Shown: one piece after another, positions 9,139-18,815 of the stretch
How the letters are laid out: each line of letters opens with the position of its first letter
How positions within the stretch are numbered: position 1 is the stretch's first letter
DNA from: an uncultured Paraburkholderia sp.
GTDB taxonomy: Bacteria; Pseudomonadota; Gammaproteobacteria; Burkholderiales; Burkholderiaceae
Reading direction: 5' to 3'
Assembly (NCBI GenBank): GCA_940747215.1
Contig: CALNWS010000046.1
Coordinates: 1 to 37,052 of the forward strand
Length of the DNA stretch: 37,052 nucleotides
Notes under the pieces: model-generated
What the model saw: only the letters and a program-made list of their open reading frames with translations
Database searches by the model: none
What the model was told of the DNA's origin: nothing
Program-made: the position numbers and the translations under genes

Positions 9139-10284
9139 ATGCCTTCTCGTCTGTCTTCGCGCGCGGGTTCGTCCGCCGCTTCCGCCGTACCCGCCGTGGC
9201 TGTCGCGTCACATGCGGCCGTTCTGACCGACTTTTCTACACGGCTGATTGCATGGCAGCGCGAGCACGGCCGTCACGATCTCCCGTGGCAGAACACGCGG
9301 TATGCGTATCGCATCTGGCTGTCGGAAATCATGCTGCAGCAGACGCAGGTGTTGACCGTCATTCCATACTACGCAAAGTTTCTCGCGCGTTTTCCGACCG
9401 TGGTCGCTCTTGCCACCGCGCCCGTCGACGACGTGATGGCGCTGTGGGCCGGCCTCGGCTACTACACGCGCGCGCGCAATCTGCATCGCTGCGCGCAGGC
9501 TGTGGTTGAGAAACATGGCGGCGTGTTTCCGTCATCCGTTGAAGAACTTGCCGAACTGCCCGGCATCGGGCGCTCAACGGCAGCAGCCATCGCGTCGTTC
9601 GCTTACGGCGCGCGCGCGACGATTCTCGACGGCAACGTGAAGCGCGTGCTCGCGCGCGTATTCGGCGTCGAAGGTTTCCCAGGTGAAAAGAAGGTGGAAA
9701 ACGCAATGTGGGTGCTGGCGGAATCGCTGCTTCCGTCGAATGCATCGGACGACGAAGTCAGCGCGTACACGCAAGGGCTGATGGATCTCGGCGCCACGCT
9801 GTGCATGCGCGGCAAGCCCGATTGCCTGCGCTGCCCGTTTGCGGAAGACTGCGTGGCCAACGTGACCGGGCGTCAGCGGCAGCTGCCTGCGGCGCGTCCG
9901 AAGAAAGCCGTGCCCACGTGTCGCACGTGGATGCTGGTTCTGCGTGACGGCAACGCAGTGATGCTGGAAAAGCGTCCGCCGTCCGGCATCTGGGGCGGTT
10001 TGTGGAGTCTGCCGGAAGCCGCGGACGAAGCCGCGCTCGCCGAACGTGCGCGTGCTTTCGGCGGCGACGGCACGGTGTCGCCGCTCGCGCCGCTCGCTCA
10101 CGTCTTCACGCATTTCAAGCTGGATATCGAGCCGCGGCTCGTGGAACTCAATCGCAGCGTGAACGCATTGACCGCGCTTGGTGACGCGGAAACGGCCTGG
10201 GTCATGCTCGACGATCTGGATTCGTTCGGCGTGCCCGCGCCGGTGCGCAAACTGCTGGACGGCTTGCAGGGCTCGCTGATTTGA
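9139..10284 (+). CDS. mutY: Adenine DNA glycosylase
   Basis: 381 residues. Excises adenine paired with 8-oxoguanine, complementing MutM. Visible are LPWQNTRYAYRIWLSEIMLQQTQV in short pieces, the helix-hairpin-helix LPGIGRSTAAAIASFA, ILDGNVKRVLAR with the catalytic Asp, and four [4Fe-4S] cysteines at about residues 222, 229, 232 and 238. The C-terminal NUDIX-like domain (PSGIWGGLWSLPE) recognises 8-oxoG. I chose the ATG at 9139, seven bases after the mutM stop; the longer open frame overlaps mutM in another frame. The Ala/Ser-rich 25-residue N-terminal extension is common in Burkholderia. Confidence 0.95.
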   Translation: MPSRLSSRAGSSAASAVPAVAVASHAAVLTDFSTRLIAWQREHGRHDLPWQNTRYAYRIWLSEIMLQQTQVLTVIPYYAKFLARFPTVVALATAPVDDVMALWAGLGYYTRARNLHRCAQAVVEKHGGVFPSSVEELAELPGIGRSTAAAIASFAYGARATILDGNVKRVLARVFGVEGFPGEKKVENAMWVLAESLLPSNASDDEVSAYTQGLMDLGATLCMRGKPDCLRCPFAEDCVANVTGRQRQLPAARPKKAVPTCRTWMLVLRDGNAVMLEKRPPSGIWGGLWSLPEAADEAALAERARAFGGDGTVSPLAPLAHVFTHFKLDIEPRLVELNRSVNALTALGDAETAWVMLDDLDSFGVPAPVRKLLDGLQGSLI

Positions 10285-10310
10285 CTTGAAGCGGGCGGCG
10301 CGGCTGGTGC

Positions 10311-10949
10311 TTACAACAGTTGATGCTGCTGCATGTAGTGATGAACCACGTCGATGCGCGCGCCGGCGTCCTGCAATTCCATCAACTTCTGGCGCGCGCG
10401 CAGCGCGATCGGCAGCACTTCGGCGAGCCGGTTCGACACCCACGACGGATCTTCGAGTCTGAACGGTTCGGCGAACGGCAGGCTTTCCGGATCGCGCTCG
10501 CGAATCGTGGCTATGATCCGTTCCAGCACTTCGGCACACGCGCCGAATTTTGCCAGTTGATCATTATTGCCTTCGAGCGGCAGGTCTTCGCCGAGCGGCT
10601 CCGCCATGCCTACCAGCAAGCCGCTCGATTCGACACGATGCGACAGCAGTCTGAAGCGGCGCGTACCGCGCGCGCGGATCAGCAGCATGCCGAACGCTTC
10701 GACGTCACATTCGTCGATCTCTGCGAGACAGCCAATTGCTTCGGGCACCGAAGGCTCTTCTTCGCGCGCGACTTCGGCGCCGCTTTTCAGCAGACACACG
10801 CCGAAAGGCGTCTTTTCCCGCAGACAGTCGCGCGCCATGTCGAGATAGCGCGCTTCGAAAATCTTCAGCGGCAAAAGTCCGTCGGGAAACAGCACCGTAT
10901 GCAGCGGAAACAGTGGTATATCGGCAAGCACAGTAGAAGTAGTAGACAT
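10311..10949 (-). CDS. LON substrate-binding-domain protein
   Basis: 212 residues consisting of a stand-alone Lon N-terminal (PUA-like) domain: IPLFPLHTVLFPDGLLPLKIFE at the start, RYLDMARDCL, FGVCLL, then a helical C-terminal part ending in YMQQHQLL. There is no ATPase or protease domain, so it is not Lon itself; such proteins are thought to bind unfolded or damaged proteins, but the role is not established. Convergent with mutY (26-bp gap) and downstream of rapZ on the minus strand. Confidence 0.88.
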   Translation of the reverse strand: MSTTSTVLADIPLFPLHTVLFPDGLLPLKIFEARYLDMARDCLREKTPFGVCLLKSGAEVAREEEPSVPEAIGCLAEIDECDVEAFGMLLIRARGTRRFRLLSHRVESSGLLVGMAEPLGEDLPLEGNNDQLAKFGACAEVLERIIATIRERDPESLPFAEPFRLEDPSWVSNRLAEVLPIALRARQKLMELQDAGARIDVVHHYMQQHQLL

Positions 10950-10997
10950 GGGCGCAACGCTTCAAGTTAAGGCCGCGCAATGCGGCCGGTTAAGCCA

Positions 10998-11882
10998 CTA
11001 ACTTCGATGACGCCTGGCTTCGACCGGCGCGTCGCGATGCCGCACAATGACATTCGCCGCCGATGCGAGACGCGCGGCTAGCGTCTCCGCAATGAACACC
11101 GAGCGATGCTGCCCACCCGTGCAACCGATAGCGACAGTCAGATAACTGCGATTGTCGTAACGGAAATGCGGCAGCCATTTGGCGAGAAATTTTTCGATGT
11201 CGTCGATCATCTCGTGCACGACAGGCAATGCGTCGAGAAAATCGATCACCGGTTTGTCGAGGCCCGTAAGCGCCCGCAATTCATGATCGTAGTACGGGTT
11301 CGGCAGAATGCGTACGTCGAAAACGAAATCGGCGTCGAGCGGAACGCCGCGTTTGAATCCGAACGACTCGAACATCAGCACGAGCCCCGACGACTCCAGC
11401 TCGATGAAGCGCTTGACCCAGGCGCGCAGAGTGTTTGCGCGCAGATTGCTCGTGTCGATCTGATGGCCGAATTCGGCCAAGTCCGCGACGAGTTCGCGTT
11501 CGCGTTCGATGGCTTCGCCGAGCGACGTGAGAAGGCCGACGTCGGCGTCGTGCGAGGTCGAACCGGAAAGCGGATGACGGCGGCGCGTTTCGGAGAAACG
11601 CTGGATCAACGACTGCGTGCTTGCGTTCAGGAACAGAACCCGAACGTCGTGCGAGCAGGACAGGTCGCGGATCATCGCGGGCATTTCGTCGAGCGAGGCG
11701 CTGGAGCGCGCGTCGATCGCGACCGCGAGACGTTCTTGTCCGTCGTCAGCGAGATAGGACGCCAGTTGCGGCAGAAAACGCGGCGGCAGATTGTCGACGC
11801 AGTAATAGCCTGCGTCTTCTAGTGCGTTCAGGGCAACTGACTTGCCGGAGCCGGATATACCGGTGATCAGGATTATGCGCAT
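10998..11882 (-). CDS. rapZ: RNase adapter protein RapZ
   Basis: 294 residues. N-terminal P-loop (GISGSGKS, residues 8-15) and YYCVDNLPP, with a Walker-B-like region further on. The C-terminal domain carries the conserved [10 protein letters not shown] signature that binds glucosamine-6-phosphate and small RNA in E. coli RapZ, where it targets GlmZ sRNA to RNase E and so controls glmS. It is followed on the minus strand by the LON-domain gene and preceded by hprK, the usual nitrogen-PTS neighbourhood. Ends in TAG, which here is a real stop (the next stop is about 10 codons later). Intact. Confidence 0.93.
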   Translation of the reverse strand: MRIILITGISGSGKSVALNALEDAGYYCVDNLPPRFLPQLASYLADDGQERLAVAIDARSSASLDEMPAMIRDLSCSHDVRVLFLNASTQSLIQRFSETRRRHPLSGSTSHDADVGLLTSLGEAIERERELVADLAEFGHQIDTSNLRANTLRAWVKRFIELESSGLVLMFESFGFKRGVPLDADFVFDVRILPNPYYDHELRALTGLDKPVIDFLDALPVVHEMIDDIEKFLAKWLPHFRYDNRSYLTVAIGCTGGQHRSVFIAETLAARLASAANVIVRHRDAPVEARRHRS

Positions 11883-12044
11883 GAGGAGGTGAAATCAGTA
11901 TGTTTCATCATAGCATCTGGCTTGCGTACGCGTCCCCATGGGCTGCCGCCGATCGTGCCGCGGCTGGCGAGCTATTCCCGCGCCTTCATGCGTGACGCGG
12001 GATTCGCCGCTAACGGCAAACGAGCCGAAGCAGCGTATTGGCGC

Positions 12045-13013
12045 TCAGGTCAGCTTGCCGGGAAACTGGCTGTCGGGGTCCTGCATGGCGAGACGCTGAC
12101 GGTCCATGAAATCGCGCAAGGTGTCGATGCCGCGCAGTTGCAGGATCGTGTTGCGCACGGCGGCCTCTACCAGCACGGCGAGATTTCGGCCGGCCGCAAC
12201 CTGAATCGTGACCTTGCTAATAGGCAGACCGAGCACGTCGACCGTCTGACTTTCCAGAGGCAAACGCTGGAATTCACCGTCAGGACGGCGTACCAGTTGC
12301 ACGATCAGCTTCAGCTTCATTTTCCGGCGAACGGCCGTTTCACCGAAAATCGTCTTGATGTCGAGCAGGCCGAGGCCGCGCACTTCCAGCAGATTTTGCA
12401 GGAGCGGCGGGCAGCGGCCTTCGACGAAGTCTGGGCCGAGACGCACGAAGTCGACCGCGTCGTCTGCAACGAGACCGTGGCCGCGGCTGATCAGTTCGAG
12501 GCCGAGTTCGCTTTTGCCGAGACCGGAGTCGCCGGTAAGCAGCACGCCCATGCCGAGAATGTCGAGAAACACGCCGTGCAGCGTGGCGCGCGGCGCCAGA
12601 ATGCGCGACATGTAGAGCCGCAAACTGTCGATCACGGCAGCGGCCGACATCGGCGTGGTGAAGAGCGGCGTGGACGAGCGCGTACAGCGCAACACCAGTT
12701 CCGGCGGCGCCGCGACGCCGCCCGCTACGACGAGAAACGGCGGTTCCAATGCGATCAGCTCGGCCATGTGGCGCGAGCGGTCTTCGTCAGTTTGACGCTT
12801 ATAGTAGTCGATTTCGGCGTCGCCGAGCACTTGGATCCGGTTCGGGTGGATCAGGTTCAAGTGGCCGACGAGGTCGGCGCTCGACGTGGCATTGGCGACC
12901 GATTCCGAGGAAAAGCCGCGCTCCCAGCCTTCATGCCCTGTCAGCCAGCTCAGTTTGAGCATTGCTGCGTGGTCGTCGAAAATACTTTGGGCGTTGATGC
13001 TGGACGTATCCAT
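12045..13013 (-). CDS. hprK: HPr kinase/phosphorylase
   Basis: 322 residues. Phosphorylates and dephosphorylates the regulatory serine of HPr/NPr-type carriers. The Walker [15 protein letters not shown] begins near residue 160 and is preceded by the HPrK-specific [28 protein letters not shown] and the family signature [18 protein letters not shown] follow. Downstream of ptsN on the minus strand with a 142-bp gap, upstream of rapZ. No damage seen. Confidence 0.94.
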   Translation of the reverse strand: MDTSSINAQSIFDDHAAMLKLSWLTGHEGWERGFSSESVANATSSADLVGHLNLIHPNRIQVLGDAEIDYYKRQTDEDRSRHMAELIALEPPFLVVAGGVAAPPELVLRCTRSSTPLFTTPMSAAAVIDSLRLYMSRILAPRATLHGVFLDILGMGVLLTGDSGLGKSELGLELISRGHGLVADDAVDFVRLGPDFVEGRCPPLLQNLLEVRGLGLLDIKTIFGETAVRRKMKLKLIVQLVRRPDGEFQRLPLESQTVDVLGLPISKVTIQVAAGRNLAVLVEAAVRNTILQLRGIDTLRDFMDRQRLAMQDPDSQFPGKLT

Positions 13014-13155
13014 GAGTCAGTGACTCCAGTGTGGGCCGCTTTGCTTGGCGAGGCGATGCCGCTCACGCGGCTCGCGATTTTTGCCAGGCACTACCGCATG
13101 CGCGCGCGTAAGCAGTGGCATGCGGCCAACCGGCGTACGGATAACCGCCGATGCA

Positions 13156-13611
13156 TCAAGGTTGCCACTGAGTGAGCAGGCGATGCAATGCTTCTCGGTC
13201 TTCTTCCGTGTGCAGACGCTCGCGCGCTTCGCGATCGGACAGCAGTTGGGCGATTTCCGAGAGAATTTCGAGGTGCTGCTGGGTGGCCTGCTCGGGGACG
13301 AGCAGGAAAATCAGCAGGGAGACGGGCTGGCCGTCTGGCGATTCGAAGGGGATGGGTTCCGCAAGACGAACGAACGCGGCGAGCGGTTGCTTCAAGCCTG
13401 TGATCCGGCCGTGCGGAATAGCGACGCCTTCGCCGAGTCCTGTCGATCCGAGGCGCTCGCGCGCGAACAGGTTGTCGGTGACCGTGCTACGGGCGATGCC
13501 GTTCTGATTCTCGAACATCAGGCCCGCTTGCTCGAACACGCGCTTTTTGCTGGTGACCGATAGTCCGACGACGACGTTCTCGAGGGGAAGAAATTTGGCT
13601 AAACGATTCAT
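13156..13611 (-). CDS. ptsN: PTS IIA-like nitrogen regulatory protein
   Basis: 151 residues, one EIIA domain. The phospho-accepting histidine is His67 in GVAIPHGRI. It accepts phosphate from the PtsP/NPr chain and in other bacteria regulates potassium transport and nitrogen/carbon balance; it is not a sugar transporter here, since no EIIB/C follows. Located between hpf and hprK, the standard proteobacterial rpoN-linked order. Intact. Confidence 0.94.
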   Translation of the reverse strand: MNRLAKFLPLENVVVGLSVTSKKRVFEQAGLMFENQNGIARSTVTDNLFARERLGSTGLGEGVAIPHGRITGLKQPLAAFVRLAEPIPFESPDGQPVSLLIFLLVPEQATQQHLEILSEIAQLLSDREARERLHTEEDREALHRLLTQWQP

Positions 13612-13771
13612 GTTGACAGGCGAAAACGTGGCCTAGGCTCTTCTCGCTGGGGCGTTTGAGTGGCGTTCCATTCGATAGATGCTCGCGGCGACGTAAGTGG
13701 GAGTCCGAATTCGCAGGACTCCGGCCGACCGATTTCCGTGTGAGCTAACCGAATCCCAATGGTAACCAACC

Positions 13772-13777
13772 ATTATA
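13772..13777 (-). promoter_or_regulatory. Possible -10 element for ptsN-hprK
   Basis: On the minus strand a consensus TATAAT lies about 160 bp before the ptsN start, in the 336-bp spacer after the hpf terminator. I see no good -35 box at 16-18 bp, so only the hexamer supports it. Apart from this, the two hairpins listed here and a seven-bp inverted repeat at 13712-13735, the 13612-13947 spacer holds no gene I can see. Confidence 0.3.
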
Positions 13778-13790
13778 GAACAGGATAGCG

Positions 13791-13815
13791 ATGGATGGTG
13801 CGGCGCACCATCCAT
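13791..13815. other. Perfect 11-bp stem-loop upstream of ptsN
   Basis: Arms ATGGATGGTGC and GCACCATCCAT are perfect complements around a three-base loop (GGC). It lies between the hpf terminator and the ptsN promoter candidate. There is no T-tract adjacent on the minus strand; on the plus strand GGTTTTT follows after about 10 bases. Could be an operator-like palindrome or a transcript structure. Confidence 0.5.
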
Positions 13816-13882
13816 GCACAACGGTTTTTAACGGTTTGGTCCACGGCCCGTCCGGGCGCGGGAAAAAGGCCTTGGAGAAACG

Positions 13883-13908
13883 AAAAACCGCCCGGAATCG
13901 GGCGGTTT
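13883..13908 (-). terminator. Rho-independent terminator downstream of hpf
   Basis: Stem AACCGCCCG/CGGGCGGTT around a short GAAT loop, with A-run on the left and T-run on the minus-strand exit side. Lies 40 bp after the hpf stop and closes the rpoN-hpf transcript. Confidence 0.85.
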
Positions 13909-13947
13909 CCTTAGGAAAGGAAAATGAAGAAAACCCTCTAATTTCCC

Positions 13948-14304
13948 CTACTGCGGCGGCACGTCCAGTTGCAGCACCGGTTGATACTTCAGGGCCTCGT
14001 GCGCGTGGCCCTGCAAACGATCCTTGTGACGTATCACTTGCCGATCAAGCTTGTCGATCATCAGATCGATCGCAGCGTAAAGGTCGCTGTCGCAACTCTC
14101 GACAAAGATATCTTTGCCCTTGAGGTGAAGGTTGATTTCAGCCTTTTGACGCTTTTCCTTTTCCTTGTGGTTGTCGACCGAGAAGACCACATTGCCGTCG
14201 ATGACCTGATCGAAATGCCTTAGCACCCTATCCAGTTTGGTGATCACGTATTCGCGCAACGCAGGCGTTACTTCGAGGTGGTGTCCACTGATCTGCAGAT
14301 TCAT
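13948..14304 (-). CDS. hpf: Ribosome hibernation-promoting factor (HPF/YfiA family)
   Basis: 118 residues. Binds the 30S decoding region in stationary phase and promotes inactive 100S ribosomes. [20 protein letters not shown] is the standard start, and basic residues in [20 protein letters not shown] and the [19 protein letters not shown] helix are conserved. The frame is open further upstream to 14433, but the ATG at 14304 matches the family start. Lies 171 bp after rpoN, followed by a terminator. Uses a TAG stop after PPQ. Confidence 0.93.
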   Translation of the reverse strand: MNLQISGHHLEVTPALREYVITKLDRVLRHFDQVIDGNVVFSVDNHKEKEKRQKAEINLHLKGKDIFVESCDSDLYAAIDLMIDKLDRQVIRHKDRLQGHAHEALKYQPVLQLDVPPQ

Positions 14305-14475
14305 AGTGCTTCTCCAAGCTAGAGGCCGCTTGTTCCACACGATGACGTAGGTCCGGTCGATCTGACGGCTTGCCTGAGTCGTTCCCCCGTTGACGGACTG
14401 CTGGCAGGTCGCATCGGCCGGCCCGTCCGCCAACTGCGGAGCGGCCGGTAAATGCCCGCCACGGGAGGCGGCGGG

Positions 14476-16005
14476 CTACAGAGATTTGCGCAGGTTGACC
14501 GCTGGAATCTTGAGCGCTTCGCGATATTTCGCCACGGTACGCCGTGCGACCACGAAGCCCTGTTTCGCCAGCAGTTCGGCTATGCGGCTGTCTGAGAGAG
14601 GCGATTTCGAATTTTCCGTTCCTATCAGTTGTTTGATAAGCGCGCGAATCGCCGTGGAGGACGCTGCGCCGCCCGCGTCAGTCGAAACGTGTGATCCGAA
14701 AAAGTACTTAAATTCAAGCGTCCCAAATGGGGTCAGCATGTATTTACCGGTTGTCACACGCGAGACAGTTGACTCGTGTAGATCCAGCGTATCAGCAATT
14801 TCCCGCAAAACCAAGGGGCGCATGGCAATTTCGCCGTGCACAAAAAAGCTCTTCTGACGCTCGACAATTGCCTGTGCAACCCGAAGGATCGTCTCGAAAC
14901 GCTGCTGGATATTCTTGATCAGCCAGCGTGCTTCCTGCAGTTGCTGACGCAACGATCCGCTGCCCGGATCGCCCCGGTTGTTACGCAGAATATTCGCGTA
15001 CAGATGGTTGATGCGCAGCTTCGGAACCACCTCCGGATTGAGTTCCACCTGCCAGCCTTGCGCCGTTTTGCACACCATGATGTCGGGCACGACGTAGTCC
15101 GCTTCGGCCTTGCCATACGCGGCGCCGGGGAACGGTTCGAGCGAGCGGATCAGCATGTGCGCATCGCGCAGGTCGTCGTCGTTTGCCTTCAGATGTTTGC
15201 GCAGACGCGTGAAATCGCGAGCCGCGAGCAATTCCAGATGATGAGCAACGATCTCCAGCGCGAGCGTGCGCGTGGGCGAAGAGGGCAGCTGCAGCAATTG
15301 CAGCTTCAGACATTCCGATGCCGAGCGCGCACCCACACCCGCCGGATCGAAACTATGCAAAAGAGCTAAAGCGGCGTTCAGTTCGTCCAGATCGACTTCG
15401 AGTTCTTCCGGCAGATCACCTTGCACTTCTTCGAGCGTGGCGGCGAGATAGCCGTCGTCGTCGAGCGATTCGATCAGGAAGGCGATGAGCGCGCGGTCGC
15501 GCTGGCCCGCCGAAGTCACGCACAATTGCGCCATCAGATGATCGCGCAGCGACGTGCTAGATTCGTGGATTTGCAGCGGCGGTAGATCGTCGTCGTCCGA
15601 AGCATTGCCCGAGCGGCCGTAGTCGTCGAGATTCCACTGCGACGCGTCGCCGTTGGCGTCACTCGAGAGACCGTTGTACTCGTCCACACCTTGCGGCTCG
15701 CCGTTCTCCGCGCGATCGCTGCTCGAGGACGAAGATGATGAATTGTTGCCGCCCATCTGGTCGGGTGGTGCGGATGAATTGGGCGCCTGGGCAATGAGCG
15801 AGTCGTCCGCCGCCACGCGCAACGGGCTCGCGATCCAGTCATCTTCGTTCTCGAGGAGCGGATTCTGCGAGATCGCCATTGCGACTTCCTGCTGCAGTTC
15901 GAGCGTAGACAACTGAAGCAACCGGATGGACTGCTGCAGTTGCGGGGTCAACGCAAGATGCTGCGATAGGCGGAGTTGGAGGCTGGCTTTCATGACAATT
16001 TTCAT
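14476..16005 (-). CDS. rpoN: RNA polymerase sigma-54 factor
   Basis: 509 residues (505 if initiated at the second ATG, 15993, giving [11 protein letters not shown]). Region I is the glutamine/leucine-rich activator-response segment ([16 protein letters not shown]). An acidic, serine-rich region II follows ([17 protein letters not shown] and DDDDLPPLQ). The core-binding domain and the DNA-binding domain follow, with the exact RpoN box [10 protein letters not shown] near residue 490. Directs transcription of nitrogen, motility and other sigma-54 genes with enhancer-binding activators. Located downstream of lptB, as in most proteobacteria. Full length. Confidence 0.96.
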   Translation of the reverse strand: MKIVMKASLQLRLSQHLALTPQLQQSIRLLQLSTLELQQEVAMAISQNPLLENEDDWIASPLRVAADDSLIAQAPNSSAPPDQMGGNNSSSSSSSSDRAENGEPQGVDEYNGLSSDANGDASQWNLDDYGRSGNASDDDDLPPLQIHESSTSLRDHLMAQLCVTSAGQRDRALIAFLIESLDDDGYLAATLEEVQGDLPEELEVDLDELNAALALLHSFDPAGVGARSASECLKLQLLQLPSSPTRTLALEIVAHHLELLAARDFTRLRKHLKANDDDLRDAHMLIRSLEPFPGAAYGKAEADYVVPDIMVCKTAQGWQVELNPEVVPKLRINHLYANILRNNRGDPGSGSLRQQLQEARWLIKNIQQRFETILRVAQAIVERQKSFFVHGEIAMRPLVLREIADTLDLHESTVSRVTTGKYMLTPFGTLEFKYFFGSHVSTDAGGAASSTAIRALIKQLIGTENSKSPLSDSRIAELLAKQGFVVARRTVAKYREALKIPAVNLRKSL

Positions 16006-16174
16006 TGTAGAGAGTTTGCCACGAACGCGATACCTTGCGACACTCGCAAAAACGTGTGCGTAGGTTTTTTGCTGACGCGAGGCGCAGGACGACCCAGGTC
16101 AAAAATGCTGATGTGCGGTGCCGCAAAAGGCGCCGGTCAACGCATGCATGTGTCGCCGGCAATCCCTTGTGTAC

Positions 16175-16960
16175 TTACATGCGGAAGTGTTCGCCGAGAT
16201 AGACGCGCCGCACGCTTTCGTTCTCGATGATTTCGCTCGGCGCGCCGGCGGCCAGCACGCTGCCGTCGCTGATGATGTATGCGTGATCGCAGATGCCCAG
16301 CGTTTCACGCACGTTGTGGTCGGTAATTAGCACGCCAATATTGCGCTGCTTCAGAAATTTGACGATCTTCTGGATTTCCAGCACGGCGATCGGATCGACG
16401 CCTGCGAACGGTTCGTCGAGCAGAATGAAGTTCGGATTGGTCGCGAGCGCACGCGCAATTTCCACCCGCCGACGTTCGCCGCCCGACAGCGACAGCGCCG
16501 GATTCTCACGCAGGTGAGCGATCTGGAGTTCGTCGAGCAGCGCTTCCGTGCGGCTCGTGATGGTGTCCTTGCTGAGCCGCTTGCCGTTCTCGTCGTGCTG
16601 CAGTTCGAGCACGGCGCGAATGTTCTGTTCGACGCTCAGCTTGCGGAACACGGACGCTTCCTGCGGCAGATACGAAAGACCGAGCGAAGCGCGCTTGTGG
16701 ATCGGCAGCAGGCTGATGGACTTGCCGTCGAGGTCGATCTCGCCCGCGTCGAGCGGCACGAGACCCACGATCATGTAGAATGACGTAGTCTTGCCCGCGC
16801 CGTTCGGACCGAGCAGCCCAACCACTTCGCCGCTTTTCACGTCGAGCGAAACATCTTTCACGACTGTGCGCGAGCCGTAACGCTTCTTCAGATTGCGCAC
16901 GACCAGCGAGCTGCTCGTGCCGGCCAGCTTGCGATTGGGAAGGGACGCTGAGGTGCTCAC
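16175..16960 (-). CDS. lptB: LPS export ABC transporter ATP-binding protein LptB
   Basis: 261 residues. ATPase of LptB2FG, which drives lipopolysaccharide from the inner to the outer membrane. Walker [11 protein letters not shown]-loop, signature [15 protein letters not shown], Walker [14 protein letters not shown] and the H-loop ITDHNVRET are all intact. The start codon is GTG (16958-16960), overlapping the lptA TGA by four bases (GTGA), so translation is coupled. The first 15 residues ([14 protein letters not shown]) are a non-conserved extension; [14 protein letters not shown] core begins after it. Confidence 0.96.
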   Translation of the reverse strand: MSTSASLPNRKLAGTSSSLVVRNLKKRYGSRTVVKDVSLDVKSGEVVGLLGPNGAGKTTSFYMIVGLVPLDAGEIDLDGKSISLLPIHKRASLGLSYLPQEASVFRKLSVEQNIRAVLELQHDENGKRLSKDTITSRTEALLDELQIAHLRENPALSLSGGERRRVEIARALATNPNFILLDEPFAGVDPIAVLEIQKIVKFLKQRNIGVLITDHNVRETLGICDHAYIISDGSVLAAGAPSEIIENESVRRVYLGEHFRM

Positions 16961-17628
16961 TGGTTCGGCGCTCCCTGAATCGTCGTGGACGGTGCGAGCG
17001 TGGCCGACGCGCCGTTCAGCGGTGCGGGGCCACCGTTGCGCGGCGCCAGCATGGCGCGCACGCGGCCGTTCGGATTGCCCGGACCGGCTACGTCTTTACC
17101 GGCCTTCGCCGTATAGAAGTCATTCTGACCGTCATAGGTAATGACGCTGCCGTGCACCTGATCCATCACGGTCGAAAGACCTTGCAGGCGTTTGACCGTC
17201 GCGTTCGTGGTGAGCGTGGTCAGGTCCTGCTTGCCGTCGTAGTCGATACGGATGGCCGTGCCTTCGATGTATTCGTCGAGGCCTTCACGCTTCTGGCGGA
17301 AGTACGACAGGTTGCCGCCGCTCGACGTGCCCGTTGCGTACTGGTAGCCCTGCGGGTCTTGCGTGACTTCCACACGGTCGGCCTTGATCACGATCGTGCC
17401 TTTGGTGGCGACCACGTGGCCGGTGAAGATGTTGACCTGCTTGAGGTCATCGTAAGTCATGTTGTCCGCTTCGATGTTGAGCGGCTTGTCCTTGTCGGCG
17501 CGAGCGGCGTGCGCGAGCGGCGCGAAGCCGGCGAGCGGCAGCGCGACCAGTAACGCGGCGAGTCCGGCGCGGCACGCGGACAACGCGCGCAAGCCGCCGG
17601 ATTCAAAACGGGGGAATGATTCTTTCAT
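16957..17628 (-). CDS. lptA: LPS transport periplasmic protein LptA
   Basis: 223 residues with a signal peptide ([20 protein letters not shown]) and an OstA-like beta-jellyroll: [33 protein letters not shown] and [16 protein letters not shown]. Polymerises with LptC and LptD to form the LPS bridge across the periplasm. The C-terminal tail rich in Gly/Ala/Pro is disordered and typical for Burkholderia. Between lptC (29-bp gap) and lptB (4-bp overlap). Confidence 0.94.
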   Translation of the reverse strand: MKESFPRFESGGLRALSACRAGLAALLVALPLAGFAPLAHAARADKDKPLNIEADNMTYDDLKQVNIFTGHVVATKGTIVIKADRVEVTQDPQGYQYATGTSSGGNLSYFRQKREGLDEYIEGTAIRIDYDGKQDLTTLTTNATVKRLQGLSTVMDQVHGSVITYDGQNDFYTAKAGKDVAGPGNPNGRVRAMLAPRNGGPAPLNGASATLAPSTTIQGAPNQ

Positions 17629-17657
17629 GCAGTCACGCCTAGAATGGATGACTCGGG

Positions 17658-18263
17658 TTACTTGGACGAGGAGCCGCCACCGGCGTCGGACGCGGCGATC
17701 GTGCCCTTCACGTTGCCGAACAGCTGCATTACCCGGGTGACGTTGTTGTAGTTCATACCGCTGGCAGTCATCACCGACATGCCGCGCTGAAGTTTAACTG
17801 GCTTTTCAGTCTCGATGACATCGTCGTTCACCAGCACTCTAAAATGCTGCGAATCTGCCTGCATCTGCGGATCGCCGTTTCCGGGCGCACGCAGAATGCG
17901 AGCATTGCCGTACAGATTGACGATCGAGGTGTCGCCGTTCACTGTGCCAGTGTCGCCGGTTGCCGTGACAATCGGTTTGCCGGGCTGAAATGCGCGCATC
18001 GCGGGCTTGACCAGATCGCTCAGTTCGTCGTCTTCGTAATGGATGAACGACTGGGCGGTCAGGCGGTATTGCGTCGAACCGGATTGGTCGAGTTCGGAAA
18101 CCGAGAAGTTATCGGCGAAATAGTCGGGCGTGTGTTCTTTTGGGCGCCCCGTGCCTTCGCCTTTACGCGGCAGCGTGGCCTGAAGCAGCCACCATGTGAT
18201 GCCCGCGAGCGCGGCCATCGCAATGAGCGGAATGAGCGAAGTCGTCAGGCGAAACTGGTTCAT
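17658..18263 (-). CDS. lptC: LPS export protein LptC
   Basis: 201 residues. One N-terminal membrane helix (SLIPLIAMAALAGITWWLLQ) and a periplasmic beta domain (DYFADNFSVSELDQSG, then LYGNARILRAPG). Transfers LPS from LptB2FG to LptA. Its ATG overlaps the stop of kdsC (ATGA), so normal translation would be coupled to kdsC, which is broken here; reduced lptC translation is possible. LptC itself shows no lesion. Confidence 0.93.
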   Translation of the reverse strand: MNQFRLTTSLIPLIAMAALAGITWWLLQATLPRKGEGTGRPKEHTPDYFADNFSVSELDQSGSTQYRLTAQSFIHYEDDELSDLVKPAMRAFQPGKPIVTATGDTGTVNGDTSIVNLYGNARILRAPGNGDPQMQADSQHFRVLVNDDVIETEKPVKLQRGMSVMTASGMNYNNVTRVMQLFGNVKGTIAASDAGGGSSSK

Positions 18264-18815
18264 CCGACGAGGCCTCGCTGTTCGCCGCTACAGGCGGCCG
18301 CGAGCAGCGCCTCATACTTGTGTTGTGCGCGCAGCAGCGTATCCACCACTTCACGCGCTGCACCGTGGCCGCCGCGTGCCTCGCTCACCCAATGGGCGCG
18401 CGCGATCACCTCGGGATGCGAATTGGCCGGCGCAGCCGCGAAGCCGACCTTCAGCATCACGCCGAGATTGACCCAGTCGTCGCCCATGTAGCCGCATTGC
18501 TCGGCCGTCAAACCGGTTTTCGCCAGCAGATCCGCGAAGGCGGCCGGCTTGTCCTGAATGCCCTGATAGACGTGCGCGACGTTCAGATCTTTCACGCGTG
18601 TCGCGACGATGCCCGACTTGCGCCCGGTGATGATCGCCGTTTCGATGCCGGCTTCGCGCAGCAGCTTCATGCCGTGGCCGTCCATCGAGTTTTCTTCATG
18701 GTGTCGCCTTCCGCCGTGAAAAGCAGACCGCCGTCGGTGAGCACCCGTCGACGTCGAAAATCATCAGCTTCAAGCGGCTTGCGCGTTCGATAGCGGACAG
18801 GGACACGGAAGCCAT
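18260..18815 (-). pseudogene. kdsC: 3-deoxy-D-manno-octulosonate 8-phosphate phosphatase, frameshifted
   Basis: HAD-superfamily phosphatase that removes phosphate from KDO-8-phosphate. The N-terminus (MASVSLSAIERASRLKL, MIFDVDG with the first catalytic Asp) starts at 18815, overlapping the kdsD stop. Immediately after DVDG a base is lost (GGGTGCTC instead of the expected GGCGTGCTC), moving LTDGGLLFTAEGD into another frame. A second indel near 18690-18700 returns to the frame that reads SMDGHGMKLLREAGIETAIITGRKSG to the end, with YMGDDWVN and the C-terminal arginine-rich tail present. The longest intact piece, from MDGHG at 18685, lacks the nucleophile motif. kdsD and lptC on either side are intact. 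Confidence 0.85.

Noticed and set aside
11889..13175. Long plus-strand open frame of 428 codons opposite hprK
   Set aside because: It is the complement-frame shadow of hprK, which has a complete set of family motifs on the minus strand; the plus-strand product is Gln/Arg/Ala-rich with no domain.
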